Source: Alphaproteobacteria bacterium (GTDB lineage: Bacteria; Pseudomonadota; Alphaproteobacteria; Acetobacterales; Acetobacteraceae). From it: a stretch of 64,000 nucleotides of DNA. Below are positions 36,906 through 48,659 of this stretch, in pieces. The translations under genes and the position numbers were made by a program. The stretch lies in contig VGDM01000009.1 in the NCBI GenBank assembly GCA_016869715.1, positions 40,895-104,894 on the forward strand, written 5' to 3'. Within the stretch, counting starts at the first letter, position 1, and each line of letters starts with the position of its first letter. The notes beneath the pieces were generated by a model, which was not told the origin of the DNA, searched no databases, and saw only the letters and a list, made by a program, of their open reading frames with translations.

Positions 36906-38495
36906 ATGCGAAAGCTGTTATGGGCGAGTGCATTGGCCTGCGGGCTGGCGCTTGGCGGTGCGAATGCGGATGCGCGATCGGTGCGCTGGGCGGCTTCGGG
37001 CGATCCGAATACGCTTGACCCGCATAGCCAGAACCTTGGTACGGTAACCATGGTGCTATATCAAATTTATGACACGCTAGTCAGCCGCACCCAGGAACTG
37101 GGCCTCGCACCTGGCCTCGCCACGCGCTGGGAACAGCAGGAGCCCAATCGCTGGCGCTTCTGGCTACGCGATGGCGTGAAATTCCATGAGGGTGAGGCCT
37201 TTACCGCCGATGATGTGGTGTTCAGCGTCACGCGTGCTTTGGCGCCGACCTCCAATTACGGGATTTTCGTGGATACGGTGGAACGCGCCGTGCAGGTGGA
37301 ACCGCTGGTGGTGGATATCATTACCAAGATCCCGGACCCGATCCTGCCCAATAAGATCACGTCCATCTTCATGATATCGCGGAGTTGGTCCGAAAAGCAC
37401 AATGCCGCGCGGCCGCAAAACACGCGCCAACGGGAAGAAATGCACACGGTCCGCAACACAAATGGCACGGGTGCCTTCCGTTTGACGGCGCGGGAATCCG
37501 ACGTGCGCACGACCATGGCGCGCAACAATGATTGGTGGGGCTGGCGCGAAGAAACCAGCCGGGAAGCGAATGTGACGGAAATCATCTTCCGTCCGATCGC
37601 GTCCGATGCGACGCGCATCGCAGCGCTGCTGTCGGGCGAGATTGATTTCGTGCTCGATCCGCCCTTGCAGGATTTGAACCGCCTGCGTCAGGCGCAAAAT
37701 ATTCGCGTGCTGGAAGGCCCCGAAGTGCGCACCATCTTCCTGGCGATGGATGTGTTCCGCGATGAATTGCTTTATTCGGACGTGAAGGGCCGCAATCCGA
37801 TGAAGGATTTGCGCGTACGTCAGGCGCTTTATCACGCAATTGATATTCAGGCGATCAACCGCACCACCATGCGGGGCCAATCCGTGGTGACGGGCACCTT
37901 CTTTCCGCCCCAGGTGAATGGTTATTTGAAGGAAGAAGATATGCGCCTGGCTTATGATCCGGCGCGCGCGCGGGCGCTTCTGACAGAAGCCGGCTACCCG
38001 AATGGCTTTGAAATCACGCTGGATTGCCCGAATAATCGCTACATCAATGATGAGCAAATTTGCCAGGCGATTGTCGCGATGTGGGCGCGGATTGGTGTGC
38101 GGGCAAAGTTGAATGCCATGCCGCTGGCGCCCTTCTTCGCCAAGATCCAGAAAGACGATACGTCCATCTATCTGCTGGGCTGGGGCGTACCGACGCTGGA
38201 TGCGCTTTATTCCTTCCAATCCCTGGTCGCGACCCGCAATGGCGCACAGGGCGATGGGATCTGGAATCACGGGCGCTATTCCAACCCGCGCATGGATGCG
38301 CTGATTGAACGTATGAAGACGCAATCCGGCGCGCCGCGCGATGAGGCGATCCGGGAGGCGCTCAGGCTCTACCGCGAAGATGTGCCGCATATTCCGCTGC
38401 ACCATCAGATGATCCCCTGGGCCATGCGGTCCAACCTGACCATTCCGCATATGGCCAATAACCCGCCCCTTTTCCGCTGGGCGCGGATGAACTGA
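36906..38495 (+). CDS. ABC importer substrate-binding protein, DppA/OppA family (SBP family 5)
   Basis: 529 residues with a signal peptide (LLWASALACGLALGGANA). Family 5 signature sequence: RWAASGDPNTLDPHSQNLG, then YDTLVSRTQELGLAPGLAT, WRFWLRDGVKFHEGEAFTAD then DVVFSVTRAL, and a C-terminal PHIPLHHQMIPWAMRSN. Delivers peptides, opines, nickel chelates or glutathione to the permease. It begins a five-gene operon. Divergent from hyi across 143 bp. A hairpin separates it from the permease gene, which often raises receptor levels. Confidence 0.93.
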   Translation: MRKLLWASALACGLALGGANADARSVRWAASGDPNTLDPHSQNLGTVTMVLYQIYDTLVSRTQELGLAPGLATRWEQQEPNRWRFWLRDGVKFHEGEAFTADDVVFSVTRALAPTSNYGIFVDTVERAVQVEPLVVDIITKIPDPILPNKITSIFMISRSWSEKHNAARPQNTRQREEMHTVRNTNGTGAFRLTARESDVRTTMARNNDWWGWREETSREANVTEIIFRPIASDATRIAALLSGEIDFVLDPPLQDLNRLRQAQNIRVLEGPEVRTIFLAMDVFRDELLYSDVKGRNPMKDLRVRQALYHAIDIQAINRTTMRGQSVVTGTFFPPQVNGYLKEEDMRLAYDPARARALLTEAGYPNGFEITLDCPNNRYINDEQICQAIVAMWARIGVRAKLNAMPLAPFFAKIQKDDTSIYLLGWGVPTLDALYSFQSLVATRNGAQGDGIWNHGRYSNPRMDALIERMKTQSGAPRDEAIREALRLYREDVPHIPLHHQMIPWAMRSNLTIPHMANNPPLFRWARMN

Positions 38496-38506
38496 TCCCC
38501 TGGCGC

Positions 38507-38570
38507 GGCGGGTCTTCGGCCCGCCAAGCTTAGAGCCATTTTGCCAAGCCTGCGCTCGGCAGAATGGCTC
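38507..38570 (+). promoter_or_regulatory. Intercistronic hairpins between receptor and permease genes
   Basis: GGCGGG-TCTTCGG-CCCGCC (38507-38525), then a 13-bp near-perfect stem GAGCCATTTTGCC (38533-38545) with GGCAGAATGGCTC (38558-38570), one G-U pair and a 12-nt loop. No T-run. Consistent with a mRNA-stabilising structure that favours the upstream cistron. Confidence 0.6.
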
Positions 38571-38602
38571 CCGATTTTGTCTGATAGTATTTTCCGGATC
38601 GC

Positions 38603-38618
38603 CAAGTGCTTGCACTTG
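38603..38618. promoter_or_regulatory. Perfect 16-bp palindrome before the permease gene
   Basis: CAAGTGCTTGCACTTG, fully symmetric, 32 bp before the permease start codon. Possible protein-binding site; no regulator identified. Confidence 0.35.
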
Positions 38619-38649
38619 ACTTGAAAATGCTTAGTGGAGTTCAGCCCCT

Positions 38650-39633
38650 TTGTTCGCCTTCATCATCTCCCGCATCTTGCAGGCGCTGCCTGTGATGCTG
38701 ACGGTTGCGGTGATCTCCTTCGCCATGTTCGCCTATGTGGGCGATCCGGTGGCAATTATGCTCGGGCAGGATTTCACGGAGGCGCAGCGTCAGGCGCTGG
38801 TGAAGGATTTGGGTCTGGATCAACCCTTCTGGGTGCAATTCGCGACCTTTCTTAGCAATGCGGTGCAGGGCGAATTCGGGCTGTCCTATCGCCTGTCGCG
38901 GCCGGTGTCTGATCTTATTGCGGAACGCGCGCCGGCCACGCTGGAACTGGCCTTCACCGCTGCCTTTCTTGCGCTGCTGATTGGTGTGCCCTTGGGGGTC
39001 TATACTGGGCTCCATCGTAATTCCTGGCTGTCGCGGTTTTTTCTGACCTTCAGCCTGGTGGGCGTTTCCTTGCCCACCTTTCTGATCGGTATTTTGCTGA
39101 TCCTGGTTTTTGCCGTTTGGCTTGGCGTGCTGCCTTCCTTCGGGCGTGGCGATACAGTGAAGCTAGGCTGGTGGTCCACGGGTTTCCTGACCTGGACAGG
39201 AATCAAGGCGCTGGTGCTGCCTTCCATCACGCTGGGGCTGTTCCAGCTCACGCTCATTATGCGGCTGGTGCGGGCCGAGATGCTGGAAGTGCTGCGCGCG
39301 GATTACATCAAATTCGCGCGCGCGCGCGGCCTGCCGAACCGCGTGGTGCATTTCGGCCACGCGCTCAAGAATACGCTGGTGCCGGTTATCACCATTGTCG
39401 GGCTGCAATTAGGAGCCATCATTGCCTTCGCCATTGTGACGGAGACCGTCTTCCAATGGCCCGGTATGGGCTTACTGTTCATCCAGTCCGTCAATCAGGC
39501 GGATATCCCGGTTATGGCGGCCTATCTGCTGCTGATCTCCGCACTTTTCGTCACCATCAACCTGATCGTTGACCTGCTTTATTACGCGGTGGACCCCAGG
39601 CTGCGCATTGGCCGCGGTCAGGGGGCGTATTGA
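38650..39633 (+). CDS. ABC importer permease, DppB-like
   Basis: 327 residues, TTG start at 38650 with GGAG 10 nt upstream. N-terminal RILQALPVMLTVAVISFAM, conserved DPVAIMLGQDFTEAQRQAL-like segment, LGLDQPFWVQF, then the EAA loop DYIKFARARGLPNRVVHFGH and ALKNTLVPVITIVGLQLG. Six membrane spans expected. First permease of the DppBCDF-type importer; the next gene starts 2 bp after its stop. Confidence 0.93.
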   Translation: MFAFIISRILQALPVMLTVAVISFAMFAYVGDPVAIMLGQDFTEAQRQALVKDLGLDQPFWVQFATFLSNAVQGEFGLSYRLSRPVSDLIAERAPATLELAFTAAFLALLIGVPLGVYTGLHRNSWLSRFFLTFSLVGVSLPTFLIGILLILVFAVWLGVLPSFGRGDTVKLGWWSTGFLTWTGIKALVLPSITLGLFQLTLIMRLVRAEMLEVLRADYIKFARARGLPNRVVHFGHALKNTLVPVITIVGLQLGAIIAFAIVTETVFQWPGMGLLFIQSVNQADIPVMAAYLLLISALFVTINLIVDLLYYAVDPRLRIGRGQGAY

Positions 39634-39635
39634 TA

Positions 39636-40550
39636 ATGGCTGCAACGCTGCGACGCTTTTTCGACAGTGATCTATGGTGGTCCTTCGCCCGATCGCCCGT
39701 CACCATGCTTTCCGCTGTGGTGGCGCTGATCTGCATTCTGGGTGCGTTATTGGCACCCTGGCTTGCACCCCATAACCCGTTTGATCTTGCCTCCCTCAAT
39801 CTGCTCGATGCCTTCAAGCCACCTTCCTGGACTGAGGAAGGTGAGCGCGCCTATCTGCTCGGCACCGATGATCAGGGGCGCGATGTGCTTTCCGCCATCA
39901 TGTATGGCGCGCGGGTTTCGCTGTTGGTGGGGTTATCCGCGACCCTATTCGCGACCACGCTCGGGGTTACACTTGGGCTGCTGGCCGGGTATCTCGGAGG
40001 CAAGCTGGATGCGCTGCTGATGCGGATTTGCGATGTGCAGTTGACCTTTCCGTCCATCCTGGTCGCACTGCTGATTGATGGTGTGGTCCGCGCTGCCCTG
40101 CCGCGCGAAGTGCATGATCAGATTGCGCTGTTTGTGGTGATTTTCGCCATCGGCATCAGCGAATGGCCAAAATTCGCCCGCACCGTGCGCGGTTCCACCA
40201 TGGTGGAACGCAACAAGGAATATGTGCAGGCCGCCCGCGTGATTGGCGTGGCACCACCGCGCATTATGCTCTCCCACGTACTGCCCAATGTGATGGGGCC
40301 GGTCTTGGTCATTGCCACGCTCAATCTTGGGTTGGCGATATTATCTGAGGCAACGCTTTCCTTCCTCGGCGTTGGTGTGCCGGCAACGCAACCATCCCTC
40401 GGCACACTGATCCGTATTGGCAATGATTTCCTGTTCAGTGGTGAATGGTGGATCACGATCTTCCCCGGCATTACGCTGATTGCCCTGGTGCTTTCCGTCA
40501 ATCTTCTGGGCGATTGGCTACGCGACGCCCTCAATCCGAAGCTCCGCTAA
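39636..40550 (+). CDS. ABC importer permease, DppC-like
   Basis: 304 residues from ATG 39636. N-terminal membrane span SAVVALICILGALLAPWLAP, then LLGTDDQGRDVLSAIMYGAR (the DppC DxxGRD motif) and EAA loop EYVQAARVIGVAPPRIMLSH. Inner-membrane partner of the preceding permease. Its last base is the first of the ATPase ATG. Confidence 0.93.
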   Translation: MAATLRRFFDSDLWWSFARSPVTMLSAVVALICILGALLAPWLAPHNPFDLASLNLLDAFKPPSWTEEGERAYLLGTDDQGRDVLSAIMYGARVSLLVGLSATLFATTLGVTLGLLAGYLGGKLDALLMRICDVQLTFPSILVALLIDGVVRAALPREVHDQIALFVVIFAIGISEWPKFARTVRGSTMVERNKEYVQAARVIGVAPPRIMLSHVLPNVMGPVLVIATLNLGLAILSEATLSFLGVGVPATQPSLGTLIRIGNDFLFSGEWWITIFPGITLIALVLSVNLLGDWLRDALNPKLR

Positions 40551-41539
40551 TGTCTGCTCAGAGCCCCTTACTCGAAGTGCGCCATTTGCGCGTGGAATTC
40601 CCAACGCGGCGCGGCACGCTGTTGGCGCTTGATGATGTGTCCTTCACCATTTCTGCAGGCGAAGTGCTGGGCGTGGTCGGTGAATCAGGCGCCGGCAAAA
40701 CCATGACGGGTGCAGCCATTATCGGCTTGCTCGAACCGCCGGGGCGCATCGCAGCCGGTGAAATTTGCCTGGATGGCAAACGGATAGACAATCTCCGTTA
40801 TGAGGATATGCGCCGCATTCGCGGCAAGCATATCGGCGCGATTTTCCAGGACCCGCTCACCACGCTCAATCCGCTCTATACGGTGGGCCAGCAATTGGCC
40901 GAGACCATGACAACCCATTCGCCAATCACCCCAGCCGAGGCCCGCAAACGCGCCATTGGCTGGCTTGACCTGGTGGGCATTCCGGCAGCGGCGCAGCGGA
41001 TTGATTCCTACCCGCATGAATTCTCGGGGGGCATGCGCCAACGCGTGGTGATTGCACTCGCATTATGTGCCGAACCACGCCTGATTGTGGCGGATGAACC
41101 GACCACGGCCTTGGATGTTTCCATCCAGGCGCAGATTATCACGCTACTAAAGTCGCTTGCGCGCGAGAAAGGCACGGCGATGATGCTGGTGACGCATGAT
41201 ATGGGCGTCATTGCGGAAACCGCGGATCGGGTTGCGGTGATGTATGCCGGGCGCATCGCGGAGATTGGGCCGGTGCGCAATGTGGTGAAGCAGGCAAGCC
41301 ATCCCTATACGGTGGGGCTGATGGGCTCCATCCCGCCTTTGGATCGGCGTGTTGAAAGGCTGGCGCAGATTGATGGCGCCATGCCGCGGCTTTCCGCCAT
41401 CCCCAAAGGCTGCGCCTATAATCCGCGCTGCCCCAAGGCCTTCGCGCGCTGCAGCCAGGACCGGCCAGAACTGCTGCCAGCGGGTGCGACGCAGGCTGCC
41501 TGTTGGCTCTATGCGGGGGAGGTTGCGGGCAATGGCTGA
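40550..41539 (+). CDS. ABC importer ATPase, DppD-like
   Basis: 329 residues. Walker A GESGAGKT, Q-loop IFQDPLTTLNPLYTVG, signature FSGGMRQRVVIALAL, Walker B LIVADEPTTALD and VTHDMGVIAETADRV. The C-terminal oligopeptide/nickel extension carries the Cys pattern GCAYNPRCPKAFARC. It overlaps the next ATPase gene by 8 nt. First of the two nucleotide-binding subunits. Confidence 0.94.
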   Translation: MSAQSPLLEVRHLRVEFPTRRGTLLALDDVSFTISAGEVLGVVGESGAGKTMTGAAIIGLLEPPGRIAAGEICLDGKRIDNLRYEDMRRIRGKHIGAIFQDPLTTLNPLYTVGQQLAETMTTHSPITPAEARKRAIGWLDLVGIPAAAQRIDSYPHEFSGGMRQRVVIALALCAEPRLIVADEPTTALDVSIQAQIITLLKSLAREKGTAMMLVTHDMGVIAETADRVAVMYAGRIAEIGPVRNVVKQASHPYTVGLMGSIPPLDRRVERLAQIDGAMPRLSAIPKGCAYNPRCPKAFARCSQDRPELLPAGATQAACWLYAGEVAGNG

Positions 41540-42527
41540 TACGCCCATGCTCGAGCTGCGCGATGCGGCGCGGTATTTCGACGTCTCCCGCCCTGCCTTG
41601 CAGCGGCTGATGGCGAATGAGGGCAAGCGCATTCTCCGCGCCGTGGATGGCATCAGCTTTGCCGTGCCGAAGGGCACTACCCTGTCGCTCGTGGGTGAAT
41701 CAGGCTGCGGCAAATCCACTGTCGCGCGGCTTGCGGTTGGGCTCTACCGCCCAAGCGGCGGTCGGGTGATGTTTGACGGGCGCGACCTTGCCGAAGCCCG
41801 CGCTGCATCCGAACAGCGCCGGCGGATGCAAATGATTTTCCAGGACCCCTATGCCTCGCTCAATCCGCGCTGGCGTGTCAGGGATATCATCGCCGAGCCC
41901 ATTCGCGCCTTTGGTCTGCTGCCCAATCGTGCGGCGCAAGAAGCGCGCGTTGTGGAATTGCTGACGCAGGTGGGCCTCTCCCCTCTGGATGGCAATAAGT
42001 TCCCGCATGAATTCTCCGGCGGGCAGCGTCAGCGCATTTCAATCGCGCGCGCGCTTTCTTCCAATCCGGAATTTCTGGTCTGCGATGAACCGACATCCGC
42101 GCTGGATGTTTCAGTGCAGGCGCAAATCCTGAACCTGATGAAGGAATTGCAGTCCCGCATGGGGCTGACCTATTTGTTCATCAGCCATAACCTGGCCGTG
42201 GTGCGGCAGGTGAGTGACCGAATTGGTGTCATGTATCTGGGCCGAATTGCGGAATTCGCACCGGCGGAAAGCCTGTTTCGCCGCCCGCGCCATCCCTATA
42301 CGCGCGCGCTGATGGAAGCGATCCCGGACCTTGATATGACCGGGCGGACACGCATTCCGGTGGGTGGCGAAGTGCCAAGCCCGATCACGCCGCCCTCAGG
42401 CTGCGCCTTTCATCCGCGCTGCCCGCTCGCAGGGCCGCGCTGTAAGGCGGAACACCCGGAATTGAAGCCGGCGGGTGACGCCATGGTTGCCTGCCATGCG
42501 ATCGAAGAGGGACGCGACGCGGCCTGA
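41532..42527 (+). CDS. ABC importer ATPase, DppF-like
   Basis: 331 residues from ATG 41532. Walker A GESGCGKST, Q-loop IFQDPYASLNPRWRV, signature FSGGQRQRISIARAL, Walker B LVCDEPTSALD. C-terminal Cys pattern GCAFHPRCPLAGPRC. Second ATPase of the importer and last gene of the operon. The broken methyltransferase converges immediately downstream. Confidence 0.94.
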   Translation: MADTPMLELRDAARYFDVSRPALQRLMANEGKRILRAVDGISFAVPKGTTLSLVGESGCGKSTVARLAVGLYRPSGGRVMFDGRDLAEARAASEQRRRMQMIFQDPYASLNPRWRVRDIIAEPIRAFGLLPNRAAQEARVVELLTQVGLSPLDGNKFPHEFSGGQRQRISIARALSSNPEFLVCDEPTSALDVSVQAQILNLMKELQSRMGLTYLFISHNLAVVRQVSDRIGVMYLGRIAEFAPAESLFRRPRHPYTRALMEAIPDLDMTGRTRIPVGGEVPSPITPPSGCAFHPRCPLAGPRCKAEHPELKPAGDAMVACHAIEEGRDAA

Positions 42528-42530
42528 CTT

Positions 42531-43676
42531 TTACAGCCAGCGCGGTTCTGGTACCGCTATCGCCAAGCACCCCTTGAGCCCCGCCGCGCGAAATTGGGCA
42601 GAGATTTGACCGGCCAAATTCCACGGCAGGATCAGGAGCACTTCCGGCGCCATCGCCAATAGCGCTTCAGGCGAGACAATCCGGATGGCGCTACCCTGCA
42701 AAACCCGGTTTTGCTTCGCCGGGTTGCGATCTGCGACCGCGATGAAATCCGCGGATGTGGCTCCCGCGGCATTCAGGAAAGTATTGCCCTTGGCTTCCGC
42801 ACCATAGGCGCCAAGCTTCAGCCCATCAGTGTGGCATTGCGCGAGTCACGCCCTGAAAGCCGCCAGCACCGCGGCGACGCGCGCATTAAAACCCTGATAA
42901 AAGGCGCCATCCGCAATGCCGCGCGCGGCTTCCGCGGCCCGCATCGCGATCACGCCTGGCATATCCGCACGAGTTCAATCGGCGGTCGCGAAATAGCGGA
43001 GACTGCGGCCATGGGTCGCGAGTTCTTCCACATCAAAGACGCGCAGGCCCTGCGCGCGGAGCAGATGCTCAATGGCGTAAAGCGACCAATAGGCGTAATG
43101 TTCGTGATAGATGGTATCGAATTGCACGCTATCCACGAAGGCCAGCAGATGCGGCGCTTCGATGGTGACAACGCCGCGCGGCCCGGCCAACTGCGCGAGG
43201 CCCGCGGCGAAATCCTTCACACCCGGCACATGTGCCGGTCCGTTATTGACAATTACGAGACCCGCATGGCCGCGCCGGCCCACAATATCCCGCGCTGCAT
43301 CCCGCCCGAAGAAGCACACCTTGGTCGGCACGCCGGCAGCGACGGCACTGGCGGCGACATTCGCCGCCGGTTCGACACCGAGGCAGGGGATGCCGGCAGC
43401 GACGAAATTCCGCAGCAGATTACCGTCATTGCTGGCGATCTCGACCACAAAACTTTGCGCGCCAAGCGAAAGATGCTCACGCATCGCCGCAGCATAGCGC
43501 GCGGCGTGATCAAGCCAGCTCTCCGAAAAGGAGGAGAAATAGGCGTAATCAGTGAGGGTCGCCTCGTCCTCCACCACATGATCCAATTGCACCCTGCGGC
43601 ACGTGCCGCAGACCACTTCCGCCAAAGGATAACGCGTCAAAGTTGGGGAACCCGGCAGCGGGATCACCGTGATCAC
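42531..43676 (-). pseudogene. Broken SAM-dependent C-methyltransferase (Methyltransf_13/14 type)
   Basis: One frame from GTG 43674-43676 to TAA 42531 reads as a sugar C-methyltransferase but is cut by TGA at 42975-42977 and at 42846-42848. Intact segments: VCGTCRRVQLDHVVEDEATL (second half of the N-terminal zinc module; the first C-x2-C is missing), DYAYFSSFSESWLDHAARYA, VEIASNDGNLLRNFVAAGI, IYHEHYAYWSLYAIEHLL, and after the second stop KLGAYGAEAKGNTFLNAAGA then LLILPWNLAGQISAQF. Two nonsense codons and a truncated N terminus with no indel inside suggest a recently dead gene. Confidence 0.88.
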
Positions 43677-43715
43677 GAAAAATCAACGCTAATTACAGGG
43701 TTGATCAGAGGTTCC

Positions 43716-46133
<2,418 letters not shown>

Positions 46134-46176
46134 TTGGATAGGCGGGCGGGCCAGTGCGGAGCCCTTGCGTCACGCC

Positions 46177-46572
46177 ATGCCCCGCCAACCCCCACCCACC
46201 CATCGCCTGCCGCGCGGCCGGCGCGCCTATGCCGCCGGTCAGGATGCGGAAGCCCTCGCCGCCGCCGCGCTGACTGCCGAGGGTTGGCTTATCCTTGGCC
46301 AAAGGGTGCGCACTGAAGCGGGAGAGATTGACCTGATCGCCGAACGCTAAGGCTTGCTCGCCTTTATTGAGGTCAAGGCGCGGCCTTCGCTCGCGGAAGC
46401 TGCCTTCGCCCTTGGCCCACGCCAACGCGCCCGTCTGGTCGCGGCGGCTGAGGCCTGGCTTGCCGAACACCCCAACCACGCCAGCGCCGGCATGCGCTTT
46501 GATGTCATGCTGGTCGCTGCCGATGGCTCCATCCGGCGCATCGCCGATGCCTTCCGGGTGGAAACACCCTAA
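46177..46572 (+). pseudogene. yraN: yraN family protein, interrupted by an in-frame TAA
   Basis: UPF0102/YraN nuclease-fold protein. From ATG 46177: AGQDAEALAAAALTAEGWLI, GQRVRTEAGEIDLIAER, then TAA at 46348-46350, then in the same frame GLLAFIEVKARPSLAEAAFA, LGPRQRARLVAAAEAWLAEH and MRFDVMLVAADGSIRRIADA to 46572. The interrupted site lies inside the conserved GEIDLIAE-R-x-G-L-LAFIEVK core, where relatives have D, E, G or Q. A single substitution (e.g. CAA or GAA to TAA) would suffice. It overlaps ubiG by 4 nt at the stops. Confidence 0.88.
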
Positions 46573-47300
46573 TCAGGCTTCTCCGCCATCATCAGGTAAT
46601 TCACGCCCGTATCGCGGGTGATCCGCCAGGCGCCCGACAACCCCATTTCCATCCCGGCCACATCCCCAACCCGCAACCCTGCCCCGCGCAGCCCCGCGCC
46701 AAGCTCAGCTGGGGTGACAAACATGCGCCAATCATGCGTGCCCACCGGCAGCAGCCGCAGCAGGTATTCGGCGCCAAGTTTTGCCATCAGGAAGGATCGC
46801 GGCGTGCGGTTCAGCGTGGACAGAAACACCATCCCCCCAGGCCGGGCGGCGCGCGCCAAGGCGGCCAGGAAGGCCGCGCGTTCCGTCACATGTTCAATCA
46901 CTTCCAGGCAAACCACGGCGTCAAAGGCGCAATCTGCCGCGGCCAAATCCTCCGGCCCGCCCTGACGATAGTCAATCGCAAGCCCGCCAGCCTCGGCATG
47001 GGCGCGGCCGGCGGCCAAAGTCTCCGGCGCCGCATCCATCCCTGTTACCTTGGCACCCAGCCGCGCCAGCGCCTCAGACGCCAAGCCCGCCCCGCAGCCC
47101 ACATCCAGCACCCTGAGCCCCGCAAGCGCGGCCCCGCCGGGTTTGCGGCCATGGGCGCGGGTGAGCCTTTCGGCAATCCAGCCGATACGGACCGGATTCA
47201 TCCGATGCAGCGGCTTCATGGGGCCATTCGGGTCCCACCAACGCACCGCGAGGGCGTCGAATTTGGCGATTTCCGCCTGTAGCGCCGTTGCTTCCGCCAA
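46569..47300 (-). CDS. ubiG: Ubiquinone biosynthesis O-methyltransferase
   Basis: 243 residues. SAM motif VLDVGCGAGLASEALARLGA, UbiG signature VRWWDPNGPMKPLHRMNPVR, VCLEVIEHV, STLNRTPRSFLMAKLGAEYL and PVGTHDWRMFVTPAEL. Methylates both hydroxyl groups of the ubiquinone ring during synthesis. Complete and typical. Confidence 0.96.
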   Translation of the reverse strand: MAEATALQAEIAKFDALAVRWWDPNGPMKPLHRMNPVRIGWIAERLTRAHGRKPGGAALAGLRVLDVGCGAGLASEALARLGAKVTGMDAAPETLAAGRAHAEAGGLAIDYRQGGPEDLAAADCAFDAVVCLEVIEHVTERAAFLAALARAARPGGMVFLSTLNRTPRSFLMAKLGAEYLLRLLPVGTHDWRMFVTPAELGAGLRGAGLRVGDVAGMEMGLSGAWRITRDTGVNYLMMAEKPD

Positions 47301-47435
47301 AATGCTGCCCTTTCTTGCGCTGAAACTTCGGGGTGGGTTGCGTGTCCCCCGCCCCCCCGGTATCTGTCCCGGCCCGCGCGCCGGTGCAACCGCCGGTCCT
47401 TCCTTTTTCGCCCTGCTCAGGGAAAATCGCCTTCT

Positions 47436-48659
47436 ATGGCTCGAATTGTCATGAAATTCGGCGGCACGTCAGTCGCTGATCTGTATCGTATCCGCAATGT
47501 CGCCGCCCGCGTGAAACGCGATGTGGAGGCCGGCCATCAGGTCGCTGTCGTGGTCTCCGCCATGTCGGGTGTGACCAATCAGCTGGTGAAATGGTGCCAG
47601 GACCTCTCGGCGCTGCATGATGCCCGTGAATATGACACGGTGGTTGCGACTGGGGAGCAAGTGACCACGGGCCTGACCGCCATTGCGCTGCAGGCGATTG
47701 GCGTTGATGCGCGGTCCTGGCAGGGCTGGCAGGTGCCGATCATCACCGACCAGGCGCATGGCAAGGCACGGGTTGACCACATTGATGGCGCGGCGCTGAT
47801 TGAACGCATGGAACAAGGCCAGGTGCCGGTGGTGGCGGGGTTTCAGGGCATTGACCCGAAACGCAACCGCATCACGACACTTGGCCGCGGCGGGTCTGAT
47901 CTTTCCGCGGTGGCCATCGCCGCCGCCGTCAAGGCAGATCGTTGCGATATCTACACCGATGTGGATGGCATCTATACGACCGACCCGCGGATTGTGCCGC
48001 GCGCGCGGAAGCTTGAGCGGATTTCCTATGAGGAAATGCTTGAACTCGCTTCCGTTGGCGCCAAGGTCTTGCAGACGCGGTCGGTTGAACTTGCGATGAA
48101 ACAGCGTGTGCGCGTGCAGGTCTTGTCGAGCTTTGAAGACAAGCCAGGCTCGCTTGTGGTTGATGAGGATGAAATCGTGGAACAGCCCGTCGTTTCCGGC
48201 ATCGCCTATTCGCGCGATGACGCCAAGATAACGCTCCGTCGCGTGCCGGACCGCCCCGGTGTGGCCGCCGCCGTTTTTGGCGCGCTCGCCAAAGCCAACG
48301 TGAATGTGGACATGATTGTCCAGAATATCGGTGCCGATGGCAGCACGGATATGACCTTTACCATCGGCAAGGTTGATCTGGCGCGCGCGCAGGATGTGCT
48401 GGCGAAGGCTGAGGCCGATCTTGGCTATGAAGCGCTGCTGGCTGACCCGGATGTGACCAAGATCAGCGTGGTGGGGATTGGGATGCGGAGCCATGCCGGG
48501 GTGGCCACCACCATGTTCAAGGCTCTGGCGGAAAAGGGCATCAATATCCAAGTGATTTCCACCAGCGAAATTAAGGTGAGTGTGCTGGTCAGCGCCGATT
48601 ATACCGAACTCGCCGTGCGCGCCCTGCACTCCGCTTACGAGCTGGATGCGCCGGCATGA
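47436..48659 (+). CDS. lysC: Aspartate kinase
   Basis: 407 residues. Phosphorylates aspartate, first step to Lys/Thr/Met. Kinase motifs VMKFGGTSVAD, VSAMSGVTNQLVKW, TTLGRGGSDLSAVAIAA, DIYTDVDGIYTTDPRIV. Two C-terminal ACT domains (ITLRRVPDRPGVAAAVFGAL; ISVVGIGMRSHAGVATTMFK) suggest feedback control. The TGA overlaps the ATG of the next gene (ATGA). Confidence 0.97.
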   Translation: MARIVMKFGGTSVADLYRIRNVAARVKRDVEAGHQVAVVVSAMSGVTNQLVKWCQDLSALHDAREYDTVVATGEQVTTGLTAIALQAIGVDARSWQGWQVPIITDQAHGKARVDHIDGAALIERMEQGQVPVVAGFQGIDPKRNRITTLGRGGSDLSAVAIAAAVKADRCDIYTDVDGIYTTDPRIVPRARKLERISYEEMLELASVGAKVLQTRSVELAMKQRVRVQVLSSFEDKPGSLVVDEDEIVEQPVVSGIAYSRDDAKITLRRVPDRPGVAAAVFGALAKANVNVDMIVQNIGADGSTDMTFTIGKVDLARAQDVLAKAEADLGYEALLADPDVTKISVVGIGMRSHAGVATTMFKALAEKGINIQVISTSEIKVSVLVSADYTELAVRALHSAYELDAPA

